Shown piece after piece: positions 1 through 8,499 of a DNA stretch of 64,000 nucleotides (position 1 is the first letter of the stretch; every line of letters starts with the position of its first letter). The notes under the pieces are model-generated. The model ran no database searches and had not been told where the DNA came from. It worked only from the letters and a program-made list of their open reading frames with translations. Origin of the DNA: Nocardia australiensis (GTDB lineage Bacteria; Actinomycetota; Actinomycetes; Mycobacteriales; Mycobacteriaceae); assembly GCF_020733705.1 (NCBI RefSeq), contig NZ_JAJFZM010000001.1, positions 930,001-994,000 on the forward strand. The letters run 5' to 3'. Position numbers and translations under genes: made by a program.

Positions 1-45
1 GCCAGAATGGCGATCAGGAATCTGTTCCCGCTCGGTCGGGTTCAT
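1..45 (-). CDS. possible N-terminus of a divergent gene cut by the window edge
   Basis: An ATG on the minus strand at 45 opens a frame that stays open to the window edge and reads MNPTEREQIPDRHSG. Fifteen codons are too few to identify a family. The only support is context: it diverges from the type VII gene at 211, and a TetR-operator-like palindrome (139-150) lies between them, an arrangement common for TetR regulators. No convincing ribosome binding site is visible, so this may be chance. Confidence 0.2.
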   Translation of the reverse strand, partial: MNPTEREQIPDRHSG

Positions 46-138
46 CCGGCGCCGAAGTTTTTCCGCTCGCGCGTGAACGGCCACCCAGGGCGTCAACCGG
101 ATAGGTGTCCGATCCGCGCAGGGGGGCACGTCGTCCCT

Positions 139-150
139 TACCGACCGGTA
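139..150. promoter_or_regulatory. TetR-operator-like palindrome
   Basis: TACCGACCGGTA is an inverted repeat with one mismatched pair, about 60 bases upstream of the ATG at 211. Half sites of the TACCG/CGGTA type are common among TetR-family operators. That it controls the type VII operon is inference. Confidence 0.3.
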
Positions 151-210
151 GAGTGACGAACTGTAGGTGGTGCGGTGGGGAGTGGGCCGAACAGCAGGGG
201 GGTAACCCAG

Positions 211-600
211 ATGGCGGTACCGGATACTGGGCAGCACATGGCAAGGCAGCTGTACGCGGCCGCCACCGGCACGGGCGATAAACAATTCGAATTGGCCGAG
301 GACGTCGCCCAAAACCTTGCCGCCGCATGCGACAAGCTCGTCGAGGATTTGCAAAAGGCAATGGCCACCGGACATCTCGTGACCAGCGTCACCGGATTTC
401 CGGATCTCCCTACCGGACATGACCTTACCCAAGGATTTCGCGACAAGGGCAGCCGATACCTCGACACCGTGACCGCTTTCCAGGAGACCGCACTGCTCTA
501 CAAGGCCGCGTACTTGGCCGCGGGCAAGAAGTTCGAGGATGCCGACGCCGCGAACAAGGCCGCGCTCGCGCTCATCACCCAGTATCTGGAGCCGCAGTGA
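211..600 (+). CDS. putative type VII secretion-associated small protein (first gene of EspG operon)
   Basis: A 129-residue, mostly alpha-helical protein without signal peptide or membrane segment. I chose ATG 211 because a G-rich ribosome binding site (aggggggt) sits about seven bases before it; a GTG start at 175 would add 12 residues. No WxG motif is seen. Its helical content, size and position directly before a WxG/PPE-like gene and an espG gene suggest an Esx/PE-like partner or EspC-type secretion target. Its TGA overlaps the GTG start of the next gene (GTGA), implying translational coupling. The family assignment rests mostly on context. Confidence 0.55.
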   Translation: MAVPDTGQHMARQLYAAATGTGDKQFELAEDVAQNLAAACDKLVEDLQKAMATGHLVTSVTGFPDLPTGHDLTQGFRDKGSRYLDTVTAFQETALLYKAAYLAAGKKFEDADAANKAALALITQYLEPQ

Positions 601-1280
601 GCACCTCCCGGGACACCAGAGCGGCGGCCGATGATATCCGCGCCCGCCAGCAGCTGCTCACCGGCGGCGCCGGATATGCCAGCAGCGGAACAGATCCCGC
701 GTACGCACCAGAACCCGAGCGATTCGGCGCCTATACTCACCGGGAGCTCTGGGATCTGGTGCACGAGGCCATCGACCCCGCCGCGCTCGGGGAGGTTGCC
801 GCCGCGTGGGAGTCGAACGCCACCGCGATCGGTACCGCATTCCAAGCCTTCTCCGACTGCGCCAACCGCGAATTCGCGCGCTGGTCCGGCCGATCCGCCG
901 ATGCCGCACTACAAGCTACGCGCGCCTTCGCCCGCGCGGGCATCGACACTTCCGACGTGTGCCGCACCGTGCAACATCTGATGGAGATGAATTGTGAGGC
1001 CGCGCAGTCGATTCGGGCCGCAATCCCGCCGCCTCAGGAGTATCACCCGATGGAGGACCCCGCCGCGGAGGCCGTACACGGCGGCGCGCGGCGGATGGCA
1101 TACGAGATCACCGCGGCCGCTATCCAAGCTGACGTCCAAGACACGATGACCTACGTCTACACCCCGACAATGCCCGCATCCGGCGACCGTGTTCCCCGGT
1201 TCACTCCCCCATCGGAGGGCCCCACCGACGGCCGACCACCGGCCCGGCCCACCTCCGCCGGCGGGGGCCGCGCACGGTGA
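597..1280 (+). CDS. WxG/PPE-like type VII secretion substrate
   Basis: A 227-residue protein. The central helical part (about residues 45-135) holds a W-S-G turn (FARWSGRSADAA), the helix-turn-helix hallmark of WxG100/PPE folds, preceded by a helix with AAWESNATAIG. A YxxxE motif (YTHRE) lies near residue 44. The last 35 residues are Pro/Gly/Arg-rich and probably disordered. GTG start is fixed by the GTGA overlap with the preceding gene, and its own stop overlaps the GTG of espG. In mycobacteria EspG binds the PPE member of secreted PE/PPE heterodimers, so this protein is the likely EspG client. Client status is inference from order and fold. Confidence 0.65.
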   Translation: MSTSRDTRAAADDIRARQQLLTGGAGYASSGTDPAYAPEPERFGAYTHRELWDLVHEAIDPAALGEVAAAWESNATAIGTAFQAFSDCANREFARWSGRSADAALQATRAFARAGIDTSDVCRTVQHLMEMNCEAAQSIRAAIPPPQEYHPMEDPAAEAVHGGARRMAYEITAAAIQADVQDTMTYVYTPTMPASGDRVPRFTPPSEGPTDGRPPARPTSAGGGRAR

Positions 1281-2008
1281 AATGGATTCTCACACCGGAC
1301 GAATTCACGCATGTCTGGGAAAACGAAACGAGCCTGGACCGCCGACCCTACCCGGTCAATATGATGCCCGCGGGCACCGTGCGCACCGAAACCGAATACG
1401 CCGCACTGCGATTGCCACAGCGGTTCGCCCGCCAGGCCGACCCCGACCTGTCCGCCGCGCTCATGCTGTGCGCACGCACCGATGCGACCACCATCACGAT
1501 CTCCGGTGAACGCACCGCGCACGGACGCAGCAGCAGCAGCACGCCCGACAGCGCTCGGATCCTCGCCTTCGCCGCGGTCGTGCACAATCACGCGGGCATT
1601 TTGGTGGCCGCACCAGACAAGGTGACCGTGCAGATGTGCCACGCCCGCACCGTCGGTGGGCGTCTGGTCCAGATCATCGGCCCGGCACGGGCGGGCAGGC
1701 TCAGCTCGATGCGCGAACCGCAGGACGCGGTATTGAATTCCGACCGCGCCGAGCCGTTCGTCGCCAATGGTGAACGCTCGGCCGCACGTTTGCGCCGGAC
1801 GTTGCGAAAACCGGTCGACGGTCGCGGATTCATCACCGTGACCGTGGAGCCCGATCATCCGATGTCCCCGCCGACCCGGCATCGCAGTTGGCTCGATTTC
1901 ACCGGCGATGGCCGCTACCTGCTCACCTCGTCCGACGATCTGGTGCTCACCCCCGTATCCGACGAGGAGTTCGCCGGCCAAATACAGCGCCTGGCCCAGA
2001 TCCGCTGA
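1277..2008 (+). CDS. EspG-family type VII secretion chaperone
   Basis: A 243-residue protein beginning with the EspG hallmark (W-x-LTPDEF-x-x-xW). Length and alternating hydrophobic/polar pattern fit cytosolic EspG proteins, which bind PE/PPE substrates and deliver them to the ESX machinery. The hydrophobic central strands (ILAFAAVVHNHAGI) and charged C-terminus agree. It is the third gene of a coupled trio, starting at GTG 1277 inside the stop of the PPE-like gene. No EccB/C/D/E or MycP gene is visible here, so the membrane channel must be encoded elsewhere. Confidence 0.75.
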   Translation: MKWILTPDEFTHVWENETSLDRRPYPVNMMPAGTVRTETEYAALRLPQRFARQADPDLSAALMLCARTDATTITISGERTAHGRSSSSTPDSARILAFAAVVHNHAGILVAAPDKVTVQMCHARTVGGRLVQIIGPARAGRLSSMREPQDAVLNSDRAEPFVANGERSAARLRRTLRKPVDGRGFITVTVEPDHPMSPPTRHRSWLDFTGDGRYLLTSSDDLVLTPVSDEEFAGQIQRLAQIR

Positions 2009-2059
2009 GCGAACCACCGTGTGCGGCCACCCCGACCGCGCGCGTGGTAGTTGTGGTAG

Positions 2060-2905
2060 ATGGTGAAGCACTGGTCTCTTCGACCCACCGACGCCCTGCG
2101 GGCCGACGGGCTGCGGATCGCCGATCTGGACACCTCCGGCACGCCCGGATTCGATGGCGACAAACAGAAAGGCCAGCAGTTGCTGGCCGAGCGAGCCACG
2201 GTGCTGTCGGGTCTGCAGGAGAAGCTCTTCGCCAACGGGCGAACCGGTGATTCGCGCAATGTGCTGCTCGTCCTGCAGGGGATGGACACCGCGGGCAAGG
2301 GCGGCATCGTCCGGCACGTCATCGGATCGGTGGACCCGCAGGGCGTGGATCACGCCTCGTTCGGGGTGCCGACCGAAGAGGAGCAGCAGCACCACTACCT
2401 GTGGCGTATCCGCAAGGCACTGCCGAGAGCCGGGCAAATCGGCGTGTTCGACCGCTCACATTACGAGGACGTGCTGGTGGTGCGGGTGCACAACCTGGTG
2501 CCGCCGGAGGTCTGGGAACCGCGCTACGACGAGATCAACGCCTTCGAGCGGGAATTGGTCGAGCAGGGCACCACGCTGGTCAAGGTGGCCATGTTCGTCT
2601 CGCTCGACGAACAGAAGAATCGGCTGATGGAACGCCTCGATCGCCCCGACAAGTACTGGAAGTTCAATCCGGCCGATATCGATGAGCGCGACTACTGGCC
2701 CGCCTATCAAGAGGCATACCAGGTGATGCTCGACCGCACCTCGACCGAAATCGCCCCATGGCATGTGATCCCCGCCGACCGCAAATGGTTCTCCCGCCTC
2801 TCGGTCACCGAACTGCTGATCGACGCCCTCGAAAGGCAGAAACTCGACTGGCCACCGGCCGAATTCGATATCGAGGAGCAGAAACGCCGCCTGATCGAGG
2901 CATGA
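2060..2905 (+). CDS. ppk2: polyphosphate kinase 2 family nucleotide phosphotransferase
   Basis: A 281-residue cytosolic enzyme of the PPK2 family, which moves phosphate between polyphosphate and nucleotides. Visible family features are the P-loop LVLQGMDTAGKGG (about residue 72), the H-V-I-G-S-V-D-P-Q-G segment, the lid-side FDRSHYEDVLVVRVH motif and the C-terminal WHVIPADRKWFSRL. It is a single-domain PPK2. Whether it acts on AMP, ADP or GDP cannot be told from motifs alone. It starts at ATG 2060, 51 bases after espG, and seems to be transcribed alone; the next gene begins 146 bases later. Confidence 0.85.
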   Translation: MVKHWSLRPTDALRADGLRIADLDTSGTPGFDGDKQKGQQLLAERATVLSGLQEKLFANGRTGDSRNVLLVLQGMDTAGKGGIVRHVIGSVDPQGVDHASFGVPTEEEQQHHYLWRIRKALPRAGQIGVFDRSHYEDVLVVRVHNLVPPEVWEPRYDEINAFERELVEQGTTLVKVAMFVSLDEQKNRLMERLDRPDKYWKFNPADIDERDYWPAYQEAYQVMLDRTSTEIAPWHVIPADRKWFSRLSVTELLIDALERQKLDWPPAEFDIEEQKRRLIEA

Positions 2906-3051
2906 GCACACGGGTCACCGCCCGAAATTTCGGAATCTCTCAGGTTCACCCAGGATGATGTGGCCGTGCCCGTCCACTCCGGGGTGAGTTCCGGATCTAC
3001 CATCGTGGCGGCAGGAAACCGGCAGGCTAGCGAAAGGCGTGGTGACGCACG

Positions 3052-3834
3052 GTGAGCAACAAACCGGGTGGCAAGCAGAATCCGCTTGCGGCGGCGGAGC
3101 GGGCGGACCGCAACCGCAAGATCCTCATTCAGGTGGGCGTTGCTGTCGTGCTGATCGGGCTCGTCGCAGCCATCGGCATCGGTCTCGCGGTGCGGAACAA
3201 CGGCAAGAACGACAGCTCCGGCAGCGCCGCCCCGGCCATTTCGAGCGCGGGCCAGAATCCCAGTGGGGTCCAGGCCGCCATTACCGATAACGGCGCGATC
3301 CGTATCGGTAAGCCCGATGCCAAGGTCACCGTCCGAGTGGTCGCCGACCTGCAGTGCCCGGCGTGCAAGGGCTTCGAAGCCGCCAACTCCCAGGTGTTGG
3401 AGGATGCGGTCGCCAACGGCAGCACCGCGGTCGAATACAACATCATCGCGTTCCTGGACCAAATGTCCACCACTCAGTACTCCTCGCGCGCGGCGAACGC
3501 GGCGTACTGCGTCGCCGAATCGGACCCATCGAAGTTCCAGGCGTGGCTGTCCGCGATGTACGCCCAGCAGCCGGCCGAAGGCGGCAACGGCGTGCCCGAT
3601 GACACGCTGATCCAGATCGCGAAGGACGCGGGCTACACCGATCCTGCTGTCGCCCAGTGCATTACCGATCGCAAATACGACAAGTACGTCCAGGACAAGA
3701 CCAAGGATGTGATGGGTAGCGGGATCAAGTCCACCCCATCGATCTTCGTCAACGGCAAGCAGATCGAATCCAGCCGGGAGATCTTCGCGCCGGGCGGAAT
3801 CGCACCCGCGATCGCGGCCGCAGCGGGTCAGTGA
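3052..3834 (+). CDS. membrane-anchored DsbA-like thiol oxidoreductase
   Basis: A 260-residue protein with a short cytosolic N-terminus, one membrane anchor (about residues 24-46) and an extracytoplasmic thioredoxin-fold domain. The redox motif C102-P-A-C105 is preceded by VVADLQ, and the cis-proline loop is STPSIFVNG. Two further cysteines (in AAYCVAES and VAQCITD) may form a structural disulfide. Such proteins introduce disulfides into secreted proteins and are reoxidised by VKOR in actinobacteria lacking DsbB. The VKOR gene follows with a four-base GTGA overlap, so the pair works as one unit. Start is GTG 3052. Confidence 0.85.
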   Translation: MSNKPGGKQNPLAAAERADRNRKILIQVGVAVVLIGLVAAIGIGLAVRNNGKNDSSGSAAPAISSAGQNPSGVQAAITDNGAIRIGKPDAKVTVRVVADLQCPACKGFEAANSQVLEDAVANGSTAVEYNIIAFLDQMSTTQYSSRAANAAYCVAESDPSKFQAWLSAMYAQQPAEGGNGVPDDTLIQIAKDAGYTDPAVAQCITDRKYDKYVQDKTKDVMGSGIKSTPSIFVNGKQIESSREIFAPGGIAPAIAAAAGQ

Positions 3835-4400
3835 AGGACGCGGTAACGGGGCGGTCGGCGTGGGTGCTACTGATCAGCGGGCTCGCCGGTTGGCTCGCCT
3901 CGGTAACGCTGACCATCGAGCGCTTCAAGCTGTTCACCGATCCCGGTTATAAGCCCTCATGCAGCATCAACCCGGTCCTGTCATGTGGGTCGGTGATGGC
4001 GACCGATCAGGCCGCGGTGTTCGGATTCCCCAACCCGATCATCGGCATTGCCGGGTTTTCGGTGGTCGTGACCCTCGGCGTCCTCTCGGTCGCCGGGGTG
4101 CGGTTCCCGCGCTGGATCTGGGGCGGGCTGTGGCTGGGCACCGTACTCGGCGTCGTCTTCATCAGCTGGCTGATCTTCCAGAGCCTGTACCGGATCAACG
4201 CGCTGTGCCCATACTGCATCGTGGTGTGGGCGATCATCACCCCGCTGCTCGCGGTGGTCACCGAGCAGCTCTGGGGCCGCTCACGGGGGCCGCTCGGGGT
4301 GCTCGCCGAATGGCGCTGGACGTTTGTGGCGCTGTGCTACGCGGTGGTGCTGCTGCTGGTGTTCCTGCGCTTCCAGGACTACTGGCTGTCGCTGCTCTGA
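3831..4400 (+). CDS. vitamin K epoxide reductase (VKOR) family protein
   Basis: A 189-residue polytopic membrane protein. It has the loop cysteine pair C44 and C52 (SCSINPVLSCGS) followed by the conserved FGFPNPIIGI segment, and the quinone-proximal CPYC motif near residue 125 (ALCPYCIVVW). Bacterial VKORs reoxidise a DsbA-like partner and pass electrons to membrane quinone, in the role of DsbB. Coupling to the upstream DsbA-like gene by overlapping stop/start supports this. It converges on the PDZ protease gene with only 35 bases between the stops. Confidence 0.9.
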   Translation: MKDAVTGRSAWVLLISGLAGWLASVTLTIERFKLFTDPGYKPSCSINPVLSCGSVMATDQAAVFGFPNPIIGIAGFSVVVTLGVLSVAGVRFPRWIWGGLWLGTVLGVVFISWLIFQSLYRINALCPYCIVVWAIITPLLAVVTEQLWGRSRGPLGVLAEWRWTFVALCYAVVLLLVFLRFQDYWLSLL

Positions 4401-4409
4401 CCGGCCTCG

Positions 4410-4442
4410 TCTAGTTGAGGGGTCTAGTTGGGGGTCTAGTTG
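4410..4442. repeat. three short tandem copies between convergent genes
   Basis: The octamer TCTAGTTG occurs at 4410, 4423 and 4435, separated by G-rich spacers, giving units of 13 and 12 bases. The third copy supplies the TAG stop of the minus-strand protease gene (CTA at 4436-4438). It looks like replication slippage. Confidence 0.7.
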
Positions 4443-5554
4443 GGCGTTCCCAGCACAAGGACCACGGCAACGGTTCGCTCGACGCCGCCCGCGCCGGTGA
4501 CGCCGAGCTGAATCGTGTCGTCGGGTTTGTGCACATTGATCGCGGCGCGCAACGCCGTCGCAGTGGCGATGGCACGTCCGTCCAGTGAGGTGATCACCTC
4601 ACCACCGGTGAGCCCGGCGGCATACGCGGGCATGCCGTAGAGCGCGACATCGATGCGAGCGCCGCTGGGTTTCGCATCGGAAACCAGCACACCGAGGGTC
4701 GCGGTCGGCCCGATGTGCACGGTGTCGGTTGGCGTGCCGGACCGAATCTGCGCCACCACCCGCATCGCCGTATCGATCGGCACCGCATAGCCATTGGGCT
4801 GCTGCTCGACATCCTTGGGGTGCTCGCCCGATGCCGCCGTGATGACACCGACCACGGCACCGTTGCGGTCGGCGAGCGCACCGCCGGACTGGCCCGCGCT
4901 GACCGCCGCGGCGACCTCGACCATGCCCGAGAGCGCCTTCCGGGACAGGTCGGCCGAATTGAGTGCGACGATCGTGCTGTTCAGATTGGTGATATCGCCC
5001 ACTATCGCGGTCGGGTGCCCGCCGGTGCCGCCCGCGTTGCCGATCGCCAGGACCTGATCGCGCATACGTAGACCGGACGAGTTGCCGACCCGCGCGACCG
5101 GCAGACCCACCGCACCACCGAGTTCGAGCAACGCGATATCGGCCTTCGCGTCGTAGCCGAGCACCGTCGCGTTGTAAACGAATCCGTTGCCGATATCGGT
5201 GACGCTCACCGAGTCGGCACCTTTCACCACATGATGACTGGTCAGCACCTGTCCGTCCGGGGTGAGCACGATGCCGGACCCGGCGGTGCCGACCCCGAGT
5301 GGCTGACTGGTCGTGTTGATGTTCACCAGTGCCGGTTCGACAGCGCCCGCGACCGCCGCCTGATCGATCGGCGGCGCCGGTTCCAGCAGAGCGGGCGCGG
5401 TGGTTTCGACTCCGCCGTTCGGCCAGCCGGGTAGCTCACCCCGATAGCCGAGGAAGCAAGCGATCGCTAGGAATGCGGCAACAACCAGCGCGAATACTCG
5501 CCCGGCACCGGTTGGGCGGTGTGGTTCGGGCGCGCGATGCCATTCGTCATCCAT
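4436..5554 (-). CDS. membrane-anchored trypsin-like serine protease with PDZ domain (HtrA-like)
   Basis: A 372-residue protein: short cytosolic tail, one anchor segment (VFALVVAAFLAIACFLGY), a Pro-rich linker, a chymotrypsin-like protease domain and a C-terminal PDZ domain. The triad is visible as His (LTSHHVVKGAD), Asp (KADIALLEL) and Ser (AGQSGGALAD). The PDZ carries the GVLVSDAKPSGARID and GGEVITSLDGRAI signatures. ATG 5554 is preferred over an upstream start at 5635 because ggcgggaga precedes it and the upstream codons have no family character. Such proteases handle envelope protein quality control; substrates cannot be inferred. Confidence 0.85.
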   Translation of the reverse strand: MDDEWHRAPEPHRPTGAGRVFALVVAAFLAIACFLGYRGELPGWPNGGVETTAPALLEPAPPIDQAAVAGAVEPALVNINTTSQPLGVGTAGSGIVLTPDGQVLTSHHVVKGADSVSVTDIGNGFVYNATVLGYDAKADIALLELGGAVGLPVARVGNSSGLRMRDQVLAIGNAGGTGGHPTAIVGDITNLNSTIVALNSADLSRKALSGMVEVAAAVSAGQSGGALADRNGAVVGVITAASGEHPKDVEQQPNGYAVPIDTAMRVVAQIRSGTPTDTVHIGPTATLGVLVSDAKPSGARIDVALYGMPAYAAGLTGGEVITSLDGRAIATATALRAAINVHKPDDTIQLGVTGAGGVERTVAVVLVLGTPN

Positions 5555-5664
5555 CGGTCTCCCGCCTGATCTGATGAATTCCATTGTCGCGACAGTCGCG
5601 CACCCCTGGGAGATATCGGGCGAGGCGTTTGGCAAATGTTGTATGCGGCGGTAGGCATGTAAGC

Positions 5665-6717
5665 ATGAGTATCGCTGCCGCTTACGCCATGCACGCGCCG
5701 AACGGCGCCTTCGAGAAGGTCACCATCGAGCGCCGTGCGCTCGGTCCGCGCGATGTGCTGATCGACGTCGCCTACGCCGGTATCTGCCACTCGGATATTC
5801 ACACCGCACGCAACGAATGGGGTGGCGCGAAATACCCGTGCGTGCCCGGACACGAGATCGCGGGCATTGTCGCCGCAGTCGGTTCGACGGTCACCAGGCA
5901 CAAGGTCGGAGACCGCGTCGGCGTCGGCTGCATGGTCGATTCGTGCGGAGTCTGCGGGCCATGTCTCGCCGATGAGGAGCAGTACTGCACCGCGGGTGCG
6001 ACCATGACCTACAACACCCAGGTCGACCCGGCTATCCAGCCGGGCGGGCACACGATGGGCGGCTACTCGACCCAGGTCGTGGCGACCGAGAACTTCGTGC
6101 TGTCGATTCCCGAAGGCATCGGGCTCGACGCGGCGGCACCGCTGTTGTGCGCGGGCATCACGCTGTTCTCGCCTTTGCGGCACTGGCAGGCGGGGCCGGG
6201 TAAGCAGGTCGCGATTATCGGCATGGGCGGTCTCGGGCACATCGGGGTGAAGATCGCCGCGGCAATGGGCGCGGAGGTCACCGTATTGAGCCACTCGCTG
6301 AGCAAGCAGGACGACGGCAAGCGCTTCGGCGCCCACCACTACTACGCGACCAGCGACAAGCAGACCTTCCGCGAGCTGCGTAGCCGATTCGACCTCATCA
6401 TCAACACCGTCTCGGCCGATCTGCCGATCGACGACTATCTGCGGCTGCTCGACCTCGACGGCACCCTGGTAATCCTCGGCCTTCCCGAAAACCCGTTGAG
6501 CGTCAAGCCTTTCAACCTTGTCGGGTACCGTCGCTCGCTGTCGGGTTCGACGATCGGTGGCATCGCGCAGACCCAGGAAATGTTGAACTTCTGCGCCGAA
6601 CACGGCATCGACGCCGAGATCGAACTCATCTCCGCCGACGAGATCGACGGCGCCTACGACCGAGTCGTCGCCAGCGACGTCCGCTACCGGTTCGTCATCG
6701 ACACGTCGACGATCTAG
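5665..6717 (+). CDS. zinc-dependent alcohol dehydrogenase (cinnamyl-alcohol/AdhC type)
   Basis: A 350-residue medium-chain dehydrogenase. Catalytic zinc ligands are in AGICHSDIH and PGHEIAGIV plus the later Cys in [13 protein letters not shown]. The structural zinc loop has four cysteines ([17 protein letters not shown]). The Rossmann motif is [27 protein letters not shown] follows the second strand and resembles NADP-dependent cinnamyl/AdhC-like aldehyde reductases. ATG 5665 is chosen over 5584 because family similarity begins there. Likely cytosolic reduction of aldehydes; the physiological substrate is unknown. It stands alone, divergent from the protease gene. Confidence 0.85.
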   Translation: MSIAAAYAMHAPNGAFEKVTIERRALGPRDVLIDVAYAGICHSDIHTARNEWGGAKYPCVPGHEIAGIVAAVGSTVTRHKVGDRVGVGCMVDSCGVCGPCLADEEQYCTAGATMTYNTQVDPAIQPGGHTMGGYSTQVVATENFVLSIPEGIGLDAAAPLLCAGITLFSPLRHWQAGPGKQVAIIGMGGLGHIGVKIAAAMGAEVTVLSHSLSKQDDGKRFGAHHYYATSDKQTFRELRSRFDLIINTVSADLPIDDYLRLLDLDGTLVILGLPENPLSVKPFNLVGYRRSLSGSTIGGIAQTQEMLNFCAEHGIDAEIELISADEIDGAYDRVVASDVRYRFVIDTSTI

Positions 6718-6756
6718 CCCGATACTCGGGCACAAGCCTTGGGTAGTTTTGCGAGT

Positions 6757-7977
6757 ATGCCCGCGGATGAAGAGCCCTCGCCACCCGATCGAGCCCCGGG
6801 CGGCACGAAGACAGTCGTGACCGCCGATATGACATCGGGGCCACCGCCATGGTTGCTGCGCGCGTTCCTGCTGGCCGCGGCGACGGTGGCGGGATTGGTG
6901 TGCGGTTTCTGGGTGCTGCAGAAACTACAGGGACTGCTCACCGTGCTCTTGGTCTCACTGTTCTTGGCCTTCGCCATCGAACCCGCGGTGAATTGGCTTG
7001 CCGCCCGCGGGGTTCGGCGGGGACTGGCGACAGCGGTGGTCTTCCTGATGGTCGCGGTTGTCACCATCTCGTTTGTCTGGACGCTCGGCACACTGCTCGT
7101 CGAGCAGGTCACCACCCTGGTCAAGAATGCGCCCGACTACGCCGACCAGGGCGTCCAATGGATCAATCGCACCTTCAAAACCGATCTCTCCGGAACCGAT
7201 ATCGAGAAGTACGCCAACGACTGGAGTTCCACGATCGATGGCTACCTGGTCGGGTTGGCGGGTAACGCGTGGGGCATCGGCACCGCCGCGATCGGTGCGA
7301 TCTTCCAGGCCCTCGGTGTGTTGCTGTTCACTTACTATTTCGCGGCTGACGGGCCGCGTTTCCGCAACGCGGTCTGCTCGCTACTGCCGCCACGGCGGCA
7401 ACGCCCGGTATTGCGCGCCTGGGATATCGCCGTCGAAAAGGCCGGCGGCTACATCTATTCGCGCGGACTGCTCGCGCTGTGTTCGGCGATAGCGCACTAC
7501 GTCGCGCTGCGGGTGCTTGATGTGCCGTCGGCTTTCGCGCTGGCGCTGTGGGTCGGTGTCGTCTCGCAGTTCATTCCGACGGTCGGCACCTATCTGGCCG
7601 GTGCGCTGCCGGTGCTCGTCGCGCTGGTGCACAGTCCGGCGAGCGCGCTGTGGATTCTGGGCTTCATCATCGTCTATCAGCAGTTCGAAAACTATGTCCT
7701 GCAACCGAGGATCACCGCGACCACCCTCGACATGCACCCGGCTGTCGCGTTCGGCGCGGTGATCGTCGGCGCGGCAATACTCGGCCCGACCGGTGCGCTG
7801 CTCGCGATTCCGGTCACCGCGACGGTGCAGGCATTTTCCAGCGCCTATATCCGGCGCTACGACGTCGCGACCGACGGCGACGATGACTCGAAGACACCGC
7901 CGCCGAAGAAGCACCGAAAGTGGCCACGGCAGTTGACAATTCGTCTAAGCCGAAGCGGACTGCCGCCCAGCGAGTAG
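6757..7977 (+). CDS. AI-2E transporter (PerM/UPF0118) family membrane protein
   Basis: About 406 residues with a polar N-terminus, several hydrophobic helices and a charged, basic C-terminal tail. The family signature is in the second half: a membrane segment ending QFIPTVGTYLAGALP, then QQFENYVLQPRI and the glycine-rich GAVIVGAAILGPTGALLAIP. An amphipathic segment rich in Asp/Trp (about residues 125-170) separates the first helices from the conserved half, as is usual. Family members have been linked to autoinducer-2 export or Na+/H+ exchange, and none of these can be assigned here. ATG 6757 is preferred to TTG 6739. Confidence 0.8.
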   Translation: MPADEEPSPPDRAPGGTKTVVTADMTSGPPPWLLRAFLLAAATVAGLVCGFWVLQKLQGLLTVLLVSLFLAFAIEPAVNWLAARGVRRGLATAVVFLMVAVVTISFVWTLGTLLVEQVTTLVKNAPDYADQGVQWINRTFKTDLSGTDIEKYANDWSSTIDGYLVGLAGNAWGIGTAAIGAIFQALGVLLFTYYFAADGPRFRNAVCSLLPPRRQRPVLRAWDIAVEKAGGYIYSRGLLALCSAIAHYVALRVLDVPSAFALALWVGVVSQFIPTVGTYLAGALPVLVALVHSPASALWILGFIIVYQQFENYVLQPRITATTLDMHPAVAFGAVIVGAAILGPTGALLAIPVTATVQAFSSAYIRRYDVATDGDDDSKTPPPKKHRKWPRQLTIRLSRSGLPPSE

Positions 7978-8110
7978 GGCCGAAGATTTGCTGTGCGCAC
8001 GCTGGCGGCAGTGATATCCGGGCGTCTGGTTCCGTCGAACTACTGCGCGTCGCCGAGGTGGTCTCGGGGATCGAAGGCCGAGGCGCACCCGACGCGGCCA
8101 CCGGAGCTGC

Positions 8111-8201
8111 CGCACATAGTGACTCACAATGTGCGACAACTTGTGAGTCGTCCTGGCGGGATGTGCCGTTCACGCGAGGGCAACTCGGGAAACTATGTGC
8201 G
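8111..8201. repeat. nested inverted repeats
   Basis: Two perfect inverted repeats are nested. The outer is CGCACATAGT (8111-8120) with ACTATGTGCG (8192-8201). The inner is GACTCACAA (8121-8129) with TTGTGAGTC (8141-8149). A further ATGTGCGA lies in the inner loop. They sit just upstream of a probable recombinase fragment, so a recombination or element-end function is possible but not shown. Confidence 0.6.
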
Positions 8202-8446
8202 ATAGCGCGTGTGGGGTCCTGATGGGTCGGGTGCGGATGCTGCCGACGCCAGCCAGGGTGTGCGGTTGGCGGATGCGGTGCGGATCTATCTTGGGATCGG
8301 ATGCGGCGCTGCGGAAACGGATGTTGTGGCACATGCTCGAGTTGTCGGGGCACACGCCGGTGCGCACCCTCGCGAAGTACGCGAGGGTCTCCCATGAAGG
8401 ACTGCGGCGCTATCAGGCCGGCACTGACCCGGCCGCGCGCCGCTGA
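8195..8446 (+). pseudogene. probable C-terminal remnant of a tyrosine recombinase
   Basis: This open stretch ends with SGHTPVRTLAKYARVSHEGLRR-type sequence. It resembles the last helix region of tyrosine recombinases, where G-H-x-x-x-x-T-x-x-x-Y contains the catalytic tyrosine (here the Tyr of AKYAR). The sequence before it has no recognisable family character and no catalytic domain fits upstream. The rest of the gene therefore seems lost. Confidence is limited because only about 35 residues carry signal. Confidence 0.35.
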
Positions 8447-8499
8447 CCAGGCCGAAGGGATCGAAATTCGGCGCGCGCCCACGGCTCCCTCATGATGGC

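Noticed and set aside
1157..2437. 426-codon minus-strand frame opposite espG and ppk2
   Set aside because: It spans two clearly coding sense genes and has no recognisable domain.
5467..6735. 422-codon open frame on the minus strand opposite the alcohol dehydrogenase
   Set aside because: It is a codon-bias shadow: the sense strand has all zinc motifs of the dehydrogenase and the antisense translation has no family character.
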